Shown: piece after piece, positions 10,754 to 22,746 of the stretch
Numbering within the stretch: position 1 is the stretch's first letter
Layout of the letters: every line of letters starts with the position of its first letter
Assembly (NCBI RefSeq): GCF_050948215.1
Contig: NC_135151.1
Coordinates: 5,372,220 to 5,436,219, forward strand
DNA: 64,000 nucleotides
Source: Halictus rubicundus
Taxonomy: Eukaryota; Arthropoda; Insecta; Hymenoptera; Halictidae
Reading direction: 5' to 3'
Notes under the pieces: model-generated
What the model was told of the DNA's origin: nothing
Seen by the model: the letters and a program-made list of their open reading frames with translations, nothing else
Databases searched by the model: none
Made by a program: the position numbers and the translations under genes

Positions 10754-11110
10754 TATACGAAACTGTACGAGCAGGAAGGATCGTGGTTGTTACACGGGCA
10801 CTCATTATCGATTTAACAACCGTTACGAACCGCAAAATGCACCCTAACGCAGGAAGGGACACGGGCGACAAAGGGGCGCGGAAACTCCTCGAGGCGATTC
10901 GTCAGTCTCTTATAAGGCTTGGTAGGTGTAATCGGCTCGAAGCTTGAACAAAGTAAAGCGACGGAGGACCGGGAGTTAACGTTTTGCGAAACGGGATGGC
11001 ACGAGCAAAATTGGTGGTGATTAGATTTAATAAGCCCAGCGGGAGTCCCGCGACGCCGAGCAATTTGCTGCGACGCCGCGCCGCGCCGCGGCGTCTTCGA
11101 ATCACCTATC
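10754..11110. other. No gene seen; CpG-rich
   Basis: Includes a (GCGCC)-like run at about 11070-11090. The frames of 102 and 127 codons overlapping here are on opposite strands and lack domains. Confidence 0.5.
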
Positions 11111-11390
11111 ACCGAACTGAGAAGCGAACTCCGTTCGCTCAACTCGCGATGATTCCCATTTCCCGTGTAAACGCAGAAAACGGTATCCAAAATCATGCTG
11201 GAGAGAACACTTTTCGTAGGTACACCTCAGTTCAGTCTCGAATTCGCGTTACCAAATTGAGAAGCGAATTCCGTTCGCTCAACTCGCGATGATTCCCATT
11301 TCCCTTGTAAACGCAGAAAACGGTATCCAAAATCATGCTGGAGAGAACACTTTCCGTACGTGCACCGCAGTTTCGTCATGAATTCGTGTC
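11111..11390. repeat. Tandem duplication, two 140-bp units
   Basis: GAAGCGAACTCCGTTCGCTC at 11121 recurs at 11261 with one change, and the match continues through AACGGTATCCAAAATCATGC and GGAGAGAACACTTT. The first unit spans about 11111-11250, the second 11251-11390. High similarity implies a recent duplication. Each unit contains a small hairpin-capable stretch (GAAGCGAA…TTCGCTC). Confidence 0.9.
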
Positions 11391-13476
11391 TTACACTGCG
11401 CAAAAGTTACATCGCTGCATTTTCCTATCTTAATTCGCGTCTTCCATGCTTCGTATGTGATCATTACCCGTTGTTCATTTTCGGTGAAAGTGAATAGATG
11501 AGATTTGAAACAGTTTTTTCACTTTCCAGAAACACTGCTTCTCCACAAAGGTAAACGTTTCGAAACATATCTCACCAAAAAACAGTATTATCTTCCGACC
11601 ACGTGTATACATGTTAACACTTCTGAATTTTTTCGTGAATTTATTACATAAATGTTCGCAATGCATGTAGATGGAATTTCTATCCAAACGCACTGCTAAC
11701 AGAAAATCCTAGATTGCCAGGTTTAAGAAATTTGTTGACATTAATCCATAGCAACACGCATCGAGGTTGTATCCCTAAAATTTCAGGAAAAAATTCGAAA
11801 TAATTGTGTGGATACAGAAATTTTTAAACGCGTTTCCCTAAAAACCACTTGTTTAAGATTGACAAGCACGATACAGGAAAACTACTTGAGCAAGTGAAAT
11901 GTATGCGGTTAAACGATTCTTAACAATTGTCGATAAACCTAAAAAATGAACGAAAATTGTGTACATTATATAAAAGGAAATTGAAAATTTTCAGCAGCGT
12001 ATTATTTTGTTCTCGGTTCGCGGGAATTACGTTTACAGAAAGTCACGATTCACCAATTCCCTGATAATCATCTTAAAACTCCGGCAGTTCGGTGAACGGC
12101 GTAGAAGCTCGTGAAGTTGGAGATAATTAAATTTAATAAGTCCAGAGAGAAGTTTCGGGTGAGACGTAACGCACACGGTACGATCTTCAAGTGAAATTTC
12201 GACAGAGTCGTCTTATTGTAATTGCAACTGGTATAATCTCTACGTACTACATTTTACAGATTAAAGATCTCTATGCAGAAATCAGCGAGTCACATTCCCT
12301 TACGATCGCGAATTATAAATTCCTCGTAGAATGTAATTTTAAAACACTATTACTAACGAGCAGACGGATCTTTATGCGATGTACGAACTTGCCAAGACGA
12401 TTGCGAAAAACGGGAGTTACTCTCTTAATAACTTTAATAAGTTTCGAATAATAAGATCGAATTTTCTTAGGAGTTTCTAAAATTTTCACTAGTTTGTAGT
12501 TTTATTTATTTAGAATGAGTATAGGGTGATTGCATTGAGAAACTCGTTGAACATTTCTCTCGCAAATTACTGCTAAAGTAAAATAGGCATTTTTGTCTCA
12601 ATTGAGACAAGATCATCCCCACCTTAGCGCCCTCCGTCCCCTTCCAGTAAGCGCCGCTATAGTGGGGGAATAACCGTGCCCCTGACGTACTGTATAAAAC
12701 AAGAAACTGAATCGCATACACATTGGTGTCCGAATATTTATTTTCAGTTATAGTTCTCGCATGACCGTTTCGGTGTCACTTACAAAATTGTTTATTTTGT
12801 TGCCTCCTGCATGAATGTTTTTCACGGACGTTGTTTTTCTTTCACTGCCTTTTCGCATCGCTCGTTTACATTGAGCCGCCTCTATTTTTGCATGGGAACA
12901 CAGGCAAACTGTGCGCCCTAAGATACGGTAACTTGCGAAACTATTTTTTTACGCGGCCTGAATATTTCTGATCGATAAAACGTCCCGAAAAATGTCAAAA
13001 ACTTCTATTCTTTCCGGCAGTAATTTTATAAAAATCGCGAATGTTCGTTTCCACGCAATTATCACTTGAAAAAAAGGATCGCGGTATCGATTTCCAGCGG
13101 TGTCGTAGTTGTGGTTCAATCACGAGCGCATTGATAACCAGACTGATAGCTCGTTAACATGAAATCGGAGCATCGAACAGGTGCATCGAGGTCTCTGCTC
13201 GCAAATGAGTTCATCAGATCGAAACGGCACGTTGGACTAACAGTCATCTGAACCATCTCGACTTCCACCGCTAATAATTGACGGCAGCTGACAATGGACG
13301 GTTTTCCTTGATACCCCTGCCAATTTGCATGTTTCCGATTATAAACTATTATTATACTCGCTCTAATTGCTTCCTTGATTCCTTGTTTTCTGGGTTGTTT
13401 CGTGGTCGGGTTCGCTAAAGTTGCTTTGCTGATCGCGGAGCTGATTTCAAACGGTACACAGACAGTGCATTTTACT
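11391..13476. other. No gene seen
   Basis: Mostly AT-rich unique DNA. A perfect 18-bp palindrome (TTGTCTCAATTGAGACAA) lies at 12593-12610. No coding evidence. Confidence 0.55.
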
Positions 13477-13480
13477 TTAA

Positions 13481-13721
13481 CCAGTTAACTGTGGAATGTA
13501 ATTTTAAAAATCCCTCACGTCGCGGAATTAAAATCAAGCAATGACGAATATATACATCGAATGCAGGCCAAACGCCGCTATTATAAATTTTATGAAAAAG
13601 GGAAAGCAAAATGAGAAAGAATTTCATTTTTATTCGATAAGAAATTAACAATTCGTTAACGTTAACCGCACCGCAATAGAATTTTGGATGACGTGTATAC
13701 ACGTCAAACGCGCTTAACAGG
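13481..13721. mobile_element. TTAA-flanked piggyBac-like MITE (family D)
   Basis: TTAA at 13477-13480 precedes CCAGTTAACTGTGG. The other end complemented reads CCTGTTAAGCGCG and is followed by TTAA at 13722-13725. TTAA duplication with CC(T/A)GTTAA ends fits piggyBac-type transposition. A 16-bp perfect palindrome, GACGTGTATACACGTC, sits near the right end at 13690-13705. Only the outer 8-9 bp of the ends match well, which limits confidence. Confidence 0.55.
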
Positions 13722-13725
13722 TTAA

Positions 13726-15988
13726 ATCGAACGTATACATTTGATAATCGAATTTTCTATGAAGACCTTTCAAAAATAGTACTTAAAATAGAATGTTAAT
13801 ATAAATAAAATAGTATTTAGAATATAATACATAATATATAATATAATATATTCATCTTATGTGGCGGTAAATGCACTTTTTAAACAATTTTTTGATCAAG
13901 TTATATAAAATTAACTATTTGATCAACGCTTGAGTTACATTTCTTGTTTGTTTGTTGTAAAAGTCCGAAAACTGGATTTTTGGAAATAGAAGAACCTCGG
14001 GAACAGGTTTTTCAAAATTTCTTGTCTAAAGTTTAACGCCAGCCACAGAGTATCTCCGTTTGCGAAAGTTTGCTCGGTTATTGTAGTCGATCAGCTTCGG
14101 CCGGTCGAAGTCATTAACAAGTTCGGACTTTTTAATTGACTACGGTGCCAGCAATCGTAGCGAGATAAAAATTGCACGGCACGGGGGATGGGGTGTGGGG
14201 GGTGGGGGTGGAGTGTGTGTCACGTCACGAGGCAAACACGAGGCTCTCGCGTTGCCCGCCGAGAATAACGGGCGCGAAGAAAAGTTTATCCTCGCGTCGA
14301 GGATAGAATAAAGAAAACGTCTGTAGAGCTTTGACGCGCACCTACCTTCTTGCCCGCTACTCGGATAATTGGCCCACCAATTAAAAGTTTCATCCCGCAC
14401 AGAGAGCACCGGATTTACCTTCCGTTTCTGCCAAGATATTTCTTTATCGCCGAACGTATTTCGCCCTTCTTCGCGCTCTGACGCCCTCGAGTTTTCTTTC
14501 GAAAATTATACTTCAGGCTTTCTCTGTTTTGCTTTCCGTTAACTTCCGGTCAGGCTGGCTTTGATCGAATCGACAATTAGCGGGGCCGGGGCGAAAGTTC
14601 TCTCATTAACTGAACCCGGCCCGACACGTTTTACGGTCACCGGGTATTCTGTAATTGTCACGGTGACTCGTGAATTTGATTTTTATCGCGTCACTTGTGG
14701 ATACTTGTGCGATTGTTTTTTTCTTCACTGGACATTAATGCCTCACAATTAGTAAGCGGTTTTTAACTCGTAAGTTTGTTTTTGACGATTAATTCTGTTC
14801 GATCGCTTCTTTCAATCCTTCTTGAAGCAACAGGATGCCATTTTGTTTTAATTCAACGTTTGAGTTCAGCATTTTCGTTCTTACATAAATATTCTGTACA
14901 AAGTCAAGATTTTTGTATCAGGAATGTTACACAACGTCTCAAGTCTATTTTCATTTTCTTTTTTTCCAAAATGTTACACATTATTATCCAACCTCGTGTC
15001 CAGCGAAACCTTGTAATTATGCACAACTCTACATTTGGAAACAATAAAAAGAAGTGCAAATAAATTTAAGATGTTATGTAACATTTCCTACAAGAATCTT
15101 GTTTTTTTGCAGTAGGTATTAATACGAAAAAAATCGTTGGATTCACTCAATTCCATAAGGCGTCCAGAGTAGCGTATCCTCTTAAGAAACTTCGTCGAGT
15201 CTCGAAGATTTCAATATTTCAGGGTAAATGATCATTCGCAATATTTGGTGCTTAATTAGCTGGACAGTTTTAAATGAACGCGACTTCCACAGATGTTCCA
15301 GCGAGGAAAGGTATAGTCCTCGTGGCCGCCGTTGAAATTAAGCAAATTTGCAGGAGACGCGGGGCCTCTCTTTCTAGACAAAGGGTGCTTTTCAAACAGA
15401 AATCATGATTTCGCTAACCCTACTTGGAGTGGCGCGCAGAGAGGGTTGACAGTGGAAGCGTGCGCGTTGGGTGTGTACAAAGGAGAACAGGTGGGGTCGG
15501 CTAATGGAAGCCAAGAAAGTTCGGGGTTCAAACTCGTTTCGTCCCACCCTCGGCCGGACATGCAGACAACAAAGCGCCCTCGGCGCTCTCTCGCCACGTT
15601 TTTTCTCCTCCACTGTCGAATTTCCAATCCCTTCGGGGAGGGGGGAAGGGTAGAACGAGTGGAAACTTGAGAATAGAAGTTACCCGGGGATGCAGACTCA
15701 GTTAGAACTTTCGCGAGAGAGACCACTCGAAATGACGTTTCAGCAAAGGTGACGACCGAGCAAAGTTCATCGTTGCACCTGCTAGGTTGTATACTTCCGC
15801 GCCGCGGCTCGCTGATTAAATTGTTTGTCCATTCGTTTGTGCCGTTATTCTAGCACTAAAAAAATTGCACCCTTAACCGATAATCAAACTTTCATTCTTA
15901 CAATTATTGCTAATTTAAGAGAATTTATAATTTTACCAATTACTCTTTCTTTACAACTCAACACCGAGATACACAAAATAGTCATACA
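13726..15988. other. No gene seen; contains a G-rich quadruplex-like tract
   Basis: AT-rich at 13740-13870 and CpG-rich at 15400-15800. Open frames here have no recognised domain. Four G-runs at 14183-14208 are listed separately. Confidence 0.5.
14183..14208 (+). other. Putative G-quadruplex motif
   Basis: Four G-tracts of 5, 4, 6 and 5 bases are separated by 2, 3 and 1 bases. This fits the canonical G3+N1-7 rule easily. Confidence 0.6.
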
Positions 15989-16389
15989 CAGGGTCATCCG
16001 TTTTTAAACGGCCAAACGCCAACCAGCTATAGAGGACCCCAAATGGAACAACTTTCACCCCTAACACTTTTTTTGATTCGAAGTTATTTCATTCAGTCTC
16101 CACGGCGTGCCCCATGTCAAAAAAACCAAGATCCAAAGGTCATACAAAAAAGTTGACTGAATAAAAAAGATGCCCCTATTTATTTTAAACCAAACAAAGG
16201 AAAAATCATCAAGATACATAATTGCAGTCCTAATATATTTAATCTTAAGTGAACGCAAAAAATGACGGGTTTTTGCAATTGTCTAAAAATCAAGACCGAA
16301 TCAAAAAAAAGTGTTAGAGGTGAAAGTTGTTTCATTTGGGGTCCTCTATAGCTGGTTGACGTTTGGCCGTTTAAAAACGGATGACCCTG
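15989..16389. mobile_element. Family E foldback MITE with ~95-bp near-identical inverted ends
   Basis: The left end starts CAGGGTCATCCGTTTTTAAA and the right end complemented is the same. About 95 bases on each side agree with only a few substitutions, which makes this the youngest-looking small element in the window. TA follows the right end; the left flank is CA, a possible mutated TA. No coding capacity. Confidence 0.9.
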
Positions 16390-16455
16390 TATATTTTATA
16401 TCTGTCACAGAAACGATACGGAAATGGCGTTTGTATGCGAATGGTGGGTGATTAG

Positions 16456-16654
16456 TAGACGGATTTTATGCATTTATGACAAAAATGGGTAACCACAATT
16501 TAAAGCAGTGGACATATTAAAAAGATTTAAGGATATCGGCGTATCGGTTTCAACTTAATCAAATAATTAAGAGAAGAAATAAATTTTTATTTCGCTCCTC
16601 TCCGTCTTGCAATCGATGCAAACATTTTTTATTTTGCATAAAGATCCGCGGTCT
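16456..16654. mobile_element. Family A MITE with 9-bp target duplication
   Basis: It begins TAGACGGATTTTATGCATTT and ends TTGCATAAAGATCCGCGGTCT. The flanks are GGTGATTAG (16447-16455) and AGTGATTAG (16655-16663), 8 of 9 matching. The interior is AT-rich and non-coding. Confidence 0.78.
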
Positions 16655-16663
16655 AGTGATTAG

Positions 16664-17775
16664 TTTATGCTCTTCGAAATCAATTTTGTCCTGTGCTCAT
16701 ATTGTCCATTTGCAAAATCTTCTAAAATGTTCTGATTCGGACATTATCAATAATGGATTGTACTTAGGCCACTTTCAAAGTGATGGTTTTAATTATTGAA
16801 CTAGCTGCGAAAACTGATGTGTCCAAAATTATCGTATATACTCTGAATATACTTAACCGCAAATGTTGTTTATGACAGCTAACTTGAAGTTGTACACGTA
16901 ATTGCGAGCAACAAAAAATAATTGACAAACGGACTTGGGACACTTTCAAAATAAACGGTTCATATATTTCTTGGAAAAAAAAAATAAAACGAGAAATAAA
17001 TACTGAAAAATACATTGTATACATACTTTAAGAAAAGTCGTAAAGATGGATAGCGATGTGATAATGTTGGACAATTTGACCGAGCGTGGTAGGTTTAGTG
17101 TTAACGATATACGTTGGCTAACAGACTATCGAAATTACTGTTTAATCGAATACCTCCGGCGTGACGCAAAAACATATTGGAAACACATACGATCCTTCGA
17201 AAATCGAATCCCTCCGCGCGGATCGGTCACCGTCAAATTCTTTTAATCGGACCGACGGTATTAATCGTTAATTCCATTTGCGGCAACCGGCCCGACACGG
17301 GACCGATAAATCTATCGGAGCGTTACTTTTTCGAATTTATTAATTTATCATCCCACCGTTCACATCGAGCTCTCGCGGCGCACGGCCTTGTTATATTGGC
17401 CGCGCGTATGGATGATCTCCGCGGATTAAAAACTGCCACGGCAATGTCAACGATTCATCGTGCCGTGATATTGATCCTTAAAATAACACGGAATGCGTAA
17501 TAATTCCCGTTCGAAAGTTCATATATCCGGACGGAAGAGATTCTCTACTTGACGGATGCTCCGTTGCTCGTTCGCAATTGTCGGTCAATGACGGTGACGC
17601 GCGTCAGCTGAAAAAAGTTTGCGTTGCACTTCCGCCTGCACTCGTTCGTGCTAAACACACTGTGCATCTTCATAATGGCCCGTCGTTTGTTCGTTGATTC
17701 GTCGCGTTTAGCGTCGCGTAATTCATGGAGAATTTCGTCGAGAGTCGACATTCTAACTTCCTAGGGACTAGTAAA
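16664..17775. other. No gene seen
   Basis: Unique DNA. Frames at 17046-17246 and 17177-17500 show no domain or exon signals. Confidence 0.5.
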
Positions 17776-17779
17776 TTAA

Positions 17780-18116
17780 CCCCTTAAAAATTGCTATACA
17801 GTGATTTCTCTATATATGTCGCCAAGGCCTGGATGATAAACGTCGCAGAATTATCCCCACCACCGCGGAGTATACCCCGAAGCTCGAGAGGCCTCGGACG
17901 CCGAAGAGTATAAACATAACACGCCTCGGTTATGTCTCCTGGACGATACACATATCGAGAATTCACTGTATCATTATTTAATTATCAGTATTTAATAAGT
18001 TACTAAACATTTCAGTATTGTACGAGTAAATTCCACAATTTTCGTATGCATAACATTAAAAAGTATGTGTATAGAAGGGAAATATTTGGAGTCAAAATAG
18101 CTTCGAGTGCAAAGGG
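17780..18116. mobile_element. TTAA-flanked piggyBac-like MITE interrupted by a family B MITE
   Basis: TTAA at 17776-17779 is followed by CCCCTT. The right end complemented reads CCCTTTGCACTCGAAG and is followed by TTAA at 18117-18120. The right end resembles the 44340 element (CCCTTTGCGGTCGA). Beyond the first six bases the left end matches poorly, so pairing of the two ends is inferred. The family B element at 17799 lies inside. Confidence 0.45.
17799..17968 (+). mobile_element. Family B pogo-like MITE, TA flanks
   Basis: The ends are CAGTGATTTCTCTATATATG and, complemented, CAGTGAATTCTCGATATGTG. TA occurs on both sides (17797-17798, 17969-17970). Ends beginning CAGTG with TA duplication fit pogo/Tigger-type elements. 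Copies at 34470, 48700, 54764 and 60961 share the interior (GCCTGGATGATAAACGTCGC). Confidence 0.88.
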
Positions 18117-18120
18117 TTAA

Positions 18121-19636
18121 TCTGTAAAATTTGAAACTGAAATTCTGGCTCCATAAACCCCGTCCAGACTGACGGACAATTGTCTGCAGGCTGTAACTTC
18201 GAAGTGTTCGATGCAATCTGCCATGTTTCTAATTGTCAATTATCTGTAACACGACAGTTGAAAATGATTTGAATGTTATTACGAAGGGACTTTGCTGAAT
18301 GTTTTCTGTTCGGAGAACAACAAAAACTCCGTTGTTCGATTCACCAATAAACACACAGGTTTTATTGTATTTTTACACAAGTTGGTTCATTTAGCTTGTT
18401 AAGCTCACATGCATAATTAAGCTCCTGACGGAGTATTACCTGCATGCGGGCATTGCGAATGCATTAAAGCTAAATGGAATCGCAAAAACCAGTTGCCTGC
18501 AAATTCGCGTGTTATAGTATTATAATGTAAAACACATTCCATCGCGTTAAGCAGATTCTAAATCCACAGAATAAGCGTTGAAGCGGATATTGTTAAACGA
18601 ATAATGTGATAACGATCATACGAACGATGTTAGCACGAGATAGATCATTTCTTTCAACAATATAGCTTAAATTTTAACAACCTAAATTTTGTTAGAATAC
18701 TTACCAAATTCATCTGAACATTTGTTAAAATATAGGTGTAACAGATAATAAAGCCGAAAGCGATAATGTATCACTGATAAACAATTTACTATAATCAGTT
18801 CAATAAAGGTCTCTCTGAACCATATCATATTATACCAGATAATCGTGGGAAATTTAAACAAATCCGACCATTTCATTGTTTTTTAAGGGAACAGGTAGTG
18901 GCCACGTCTAAGACTCAATAGGTGTAGTGTGAAATGTTTCGCATCGGATCGAAATGCATTTTCCTGACGAAAGCATAAAGTTGTGTCTATTCATCACTCG
19001 GTATCGCCAAAAGCGTGAACGTCTATGTCTACGGCGTGACGATGACGAACGCGTTATCGGAAATGTTCGGGGGCATTATTTAACACTATCCAGTGTCAGG
19101 GCACAAAGCGGCGCAGGGGTTTAACCGAAGGGAACGCGAACGGGCAATTAAGAGTCACTCGAGCCGGATCGAGCAGCTCAATGATGAAAAGGCTGGTGAA
19201 AGAGTTACGTGTAGTAGATCGATGATTGACGTCCGATATGACACGTACACGCGTGGCCGATGCCATTGATGGCCGGTCAACCGTTGACGAGGCCAGGAAT
19301 CAGGAAGCACAAAGGGGTGACCGGACGAAGACCAGACCGAGAAGGGTGCAGGGCTGGGTGCAGGGGACGAGAGAACCTCGGAGGATCAGGCCGACTGCTG
19401 GGTCGTTTATCTCGGCTCATAAACGCACGATTTCACGGGCAATTTCGCAAATTGGAAACCCGACCGCGATCACGCGATTCCAAAATTCTCCGACTCTGCC
19501 ACCCCCTTCGTCCACCCATTGCTACCCTAATCCCCTCGATCCCGCACCCATCTGACCCTTTTTGACCCATCCGCAGTCCTAAATCGCCAAAACCTCAAAA
19601 ATAAACTCTTCACTATATCTTCGAATCTTTAACCTA
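18121..19636. other. No gene seen
   Basis: AT-rich to about 18900, then CpG-richer. Two overlapping plus-strand frames of ~100 codons at 19226-19565 are basic and proline-rich without a known domain. Confidence 0.5.
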
Positions 19637-20856
19637 TTAGGGGTACCCATAAGTAATCAGTATTTGCAAAGAATTTTTTCTGCCTTTAGTTCTGTACCGA
19701 TCGTTGAACACGTATTCTTTTACAGTTTTCGGTAAAGCAGCCTGTGTTGAAAATATTCTAAAAAGTATAATTTTTCGCGTCCGTACCTTCCGAGGATCAT
19801 ATTCGTCATTGCAAACTTTTTCATTTTCATGCGGGATTTAATGCAACGGTAACAACAAAGAAAATTTGCGATCTTTATGGAGATGTGTTGAAGGTCAACA
19901 AGTGTCAACGTTGGTTCAGAAGGTTTGCTGCTGGTGATTATGACGACCAGTTGAATTTGATAATGACACCCTAAAATCTCTAGTGGAAGCTGATCCAAAA
20001 TTAAGTATACAACAATTATCGAGAAGCCTTGGGTCCGCATGGCCAACTATACAAAGGCACCTACACGAAATGGGAAAGGTATACAGGCAAGGAATATGGG
20101 TACCGCATCAATTATCTGAGACCAACAAGAATATTCCTCGATCAATTTGCACTTCATTGCTATCCAGATTTCGTAGAGATCCATTTCTTAGCAGAATCGG
20201 TACCGGAGATGAAAAATGGATCCTTTATCATAACATAAAGCGTTCCAAGCAATGGCTTTCTGCAAATCAAACCGCAATATCAACCCCTAAACCTAGCTTA
20301 TCACTTAGAAAGGTGTTACTGTGCATTCGGTGGGACTGTCGTGGCATAATTCACTTTGAGTTGTTGAAACCTGGAGGAACAGTTACTGCTGAGTTGTATT
20401 GTCAACAATTACAACGGCTGTATTCAGAACTATTGAAAAAGGAGGGCATCTTTAGTCCACAGAAAAGGTGTAATACTGCAAATTGACAATGCCCGGCCCT
20501 ATACAGCGAAACTCGCTCAGGAAAAAATCAAAGAATTGCAGTGGGAAGTTTTACCGCACCCCCCGTACTCATCGGATATTGCTCCCTCTGACTATCATCT
20601 ATTCAGATCTCTGGAGCATTATTTAAGAAATGAAACATTCACTTCTGTAGAAGATGTAAGGAGGCACCTTGAGTTATATTTTGCTTCACGAACCCTGGAT
20701 TTCTATAAGAGGGGGGATTGAAAATGTGCAGGAAAGATGGCAAACTGTCCTTGATAATGATGGAGATTATATAATAAATTAAGAAATAAGAACTTGAATT
20801 CACTACAAAGTTTGTTTTAGATTTCAAAATAATTCATTACTTATGGGTCCCTCTAA
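19637..20856 (+). mobile_element. mariner transposon, full-length copy A
   Basis: The terminal repeats are TTAGGGGTACCCATAAGTAA at left and, complemented, TTAGAGGGACCCATAAGTAA at right. TA duplications sit at 19635-19636 and 20857-20858. The 1220-bp length is typical of mariner. The encoded transposase is broken. Copies B (28688) and C (51743) belong to the same family. Confidence 0.95.
19829..20782 (+). pseudogene. mariner transposase (DD34D), frameshifted
   Basis: A mariner transposase excises and reinserts its element at TA sites. Readable pieces include TTKKICDLYGDVLKVNKCQ and RWFRRFAAGDYD (paired helix-turn-helix), WVPHQLSETN, the first aspartate in GTGDEKWIL, the second in LQIDNARPYT, and the third in IAPSDYHLF. 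There are 34 residues between the last two, the mariner DD34D signature. A deletion of about 22 bp after GDYD (present in copies B and C), a shift near 20460-20470, and an extra G in the run near 20710 break the frame. The original frame would end at TAA 20780-20782. Confidence 0.92.
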
Positions 20857-20883
20857 TATTAAGCTCTGTACGCGACTGGAATG

Positions 20884-20972
20884 GTTTCCGTGGAAAGCAT
20901 CGGTTTGAACGGTACGCCACTATAGCGGCTTCCGTGGAAAGCTCCAGTTCGAACGGTACGAACCACTATAGT
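20884..20972. repeat. Tandem repeat, two 44-bp units
   Basis: TTCCGTGGAAAGC…GAACGGTACG…CCACTATAG occurs at 20886 and again at 20930. It lies between the mariner and the Transib-like element and is not part of either terminal repeat. Confidence 0.8.
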
Positions 20973-21038
20973 AGCTTTTGTGCCGTCCACGGCTAGGCGC
21001 GCCGTCCCTGGGAGGCAAAGCGGCGGACGAACGCGCCG

Positions 21039-21548
21039 CACAGTGGGCAATTTGGACAAAATCGGATTGAAAATCAAGGAACTTTCGATAGGAATGAGGT
21101 AGAGCGATGAAATTTTTTTTAAATGAAAGCTGAACCTTTGTAAAATATGGGAAAAATAGAGAGATTATTACCATCCAATCATTTCAACGAAAAAATGACT
21201 TCATTAGTTTTTGTCACAAAAATCTATTTTTTGCAAAATCCTGAGGTCGTAGACAAATTTTGCGACCAGATTTGAAATCAGCGTGAAAAAATCTATGGGA
21301 AATGATGTATAGCATGTTAAAAAAAAATGTTTTCCGCGCGTGGTATTGGAAAAACTAAAATTTTCTTGAATTTATGCGCGTTTAACGAATTTTCTCGAGG
21401 TTAAAAAACGTCCGTACCACAATCTATCTATTTTTCCCATATTCTACAAAGTTGCAGCTTTCATTTAAAAGAGATTTCATCGCTCTACCTCATTCCTATC
21501 GAAAGTTCCTTGATTTTGAATCCGATTTTGTCCAAATTGCCTACTGTG
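21039..21548. mobile_element. Transib-like MITE: CACAGTG end, perfect 5-bp CGCCG duplication
   Basis: The left end is CACAGTGGGCAATTTGGAC and the right end complemented is CACAGTAGGCAATTTGGAC. The arms continue to match for about 130 bp (AAAATCGGATT…AACTTTCGATAGGAATGAGG). CGCCG stands immediately outside both ends (21034-21038 and 21549-21553). Transib elements have CACWRTG-type ends and 5-bp GC-rich duplications, and their transposase is the relative of RAG1. The element is 510 bp and non-coding. The class is inferred from the ends and the duplication. Confidence 0.8.
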
Positions 21549-21553
21549 CGCCG

Positions 21554-22744
21554 TACTTAAGAGGTTAGGATCTTCAGATCCTCTAGTAATCGTTGGCTCA
21601 TCCCGTAGGTCGAACGTAATGCAAATTTTGTTTCATATACAGTCAGGAAAAAATAACTAGTCAATTGAACCTAAATAAAGTGATCAATTTGGTTTCCTAA
21701 AAGTCCAATCTAGAACTGTTCGGTCTCGAAAATGCCTATTTTTACGTTACCTTGGAGTAATTTGTAATATTCGGCGGCATATTACCTGACAGCGCTAGTA
21801 GTGAAAAATGTCGCGAGGTGCAGTTTCAGACACCTCGTGACAGGCAGTATGTTTATATTTTTTATAAACTGAAAACCTACGTTCAGATCAACGTACAGAT
21901 GTGCCCTTTGAGTTCATCGCGATACTGCTTCAATAAACACATAAATAACGATTTTGTGCGAAAATGGTTTCGTTGGTTCAATTTTGCTGCTCGCTGTACT
22001 TTCACTGATCTACGCGGTTTTAAGCGGAAACAGCCCTTCGAGACCGCTGTCCATCGCTCGTTTCCATCTTTTCCGTGTCTCCGTTGTTCCACACGGTGCA
22101 GCTTTCTGCAGCAGTGCATCGACGACGCCCAGTGCACACGCGGCGCCGGGACAAAGTCCGACGTCGACGCCGACGCTGACGCTGCCTCATCTGGACGCGG
22201 GCACCGTCGCGACCGAGTTCGTAAACGGGACGAGTCGGAAAAGGGGATTATCTTAAAAGGCACGGCCCGGAGAAAACTTCGGCGGACATCGTGACCCGGA
22301 CATTTAATCTTCGCGTAGAACTACGTATCGCCTGACACTGGATCGGATGTACGCGCGAGTTTAATTTTTCATTCAGCCCAGGTGAATCGGCGTCGCTGCA
22401 CCTCTGAAGGAATACACTCGATGTTAATGACCGTATTAATATTAACCGGCTGTTCGCGTACACTGCACGAGAAACGTAATCCTGCTGCCCTTTCCTCTAT
22501 TCCTGTCCACCCCCCCCTCTCACTCTTTCTCTCTGTGAATTAAAATGATACTCGTTTGAACAAAGATGTTGATCTTTCTTTGAAATTGCGCTTGCCTTTG
22601 AACGTAGTTGCTTTTGCAGGATATCAATGGTTCGTGAATTGTTCACGGAATAATTGGAAAGCTAGACAGAGTCCGTTTAGAATGCGTGCGATTGGCGCGC
22701 ACACTCCACAGAGTACCAACGCGCGGTCCATTTCTGAATTTGTA
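21554..22744. other. No defended gene; one weak secreted-protein-like frame
   Basis: A plus-strand frame at 21945-22256 encodes a hydrophobic stretch followed by a Ser/Thr/Pro-rich tail (see findings). The opposite and shifted frames are also open across the same CpG-rich DNA, so composition alone may explain it. Confidence 0.4.
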
Positions 22745-22746
22745 TA

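Noticed and set aside
12530..12700. AGGGTGATTG near 12530 as a family E end
   Set aside because: No matching inverted end or TA-flanked partner within 1 kb.
21818..22294. 158-codon plus and 126-codon minus frames
   Set aside because: Mutually overlapping frames in CpG-rich DNA; only the third frame has any protein-like property, and that is weak.
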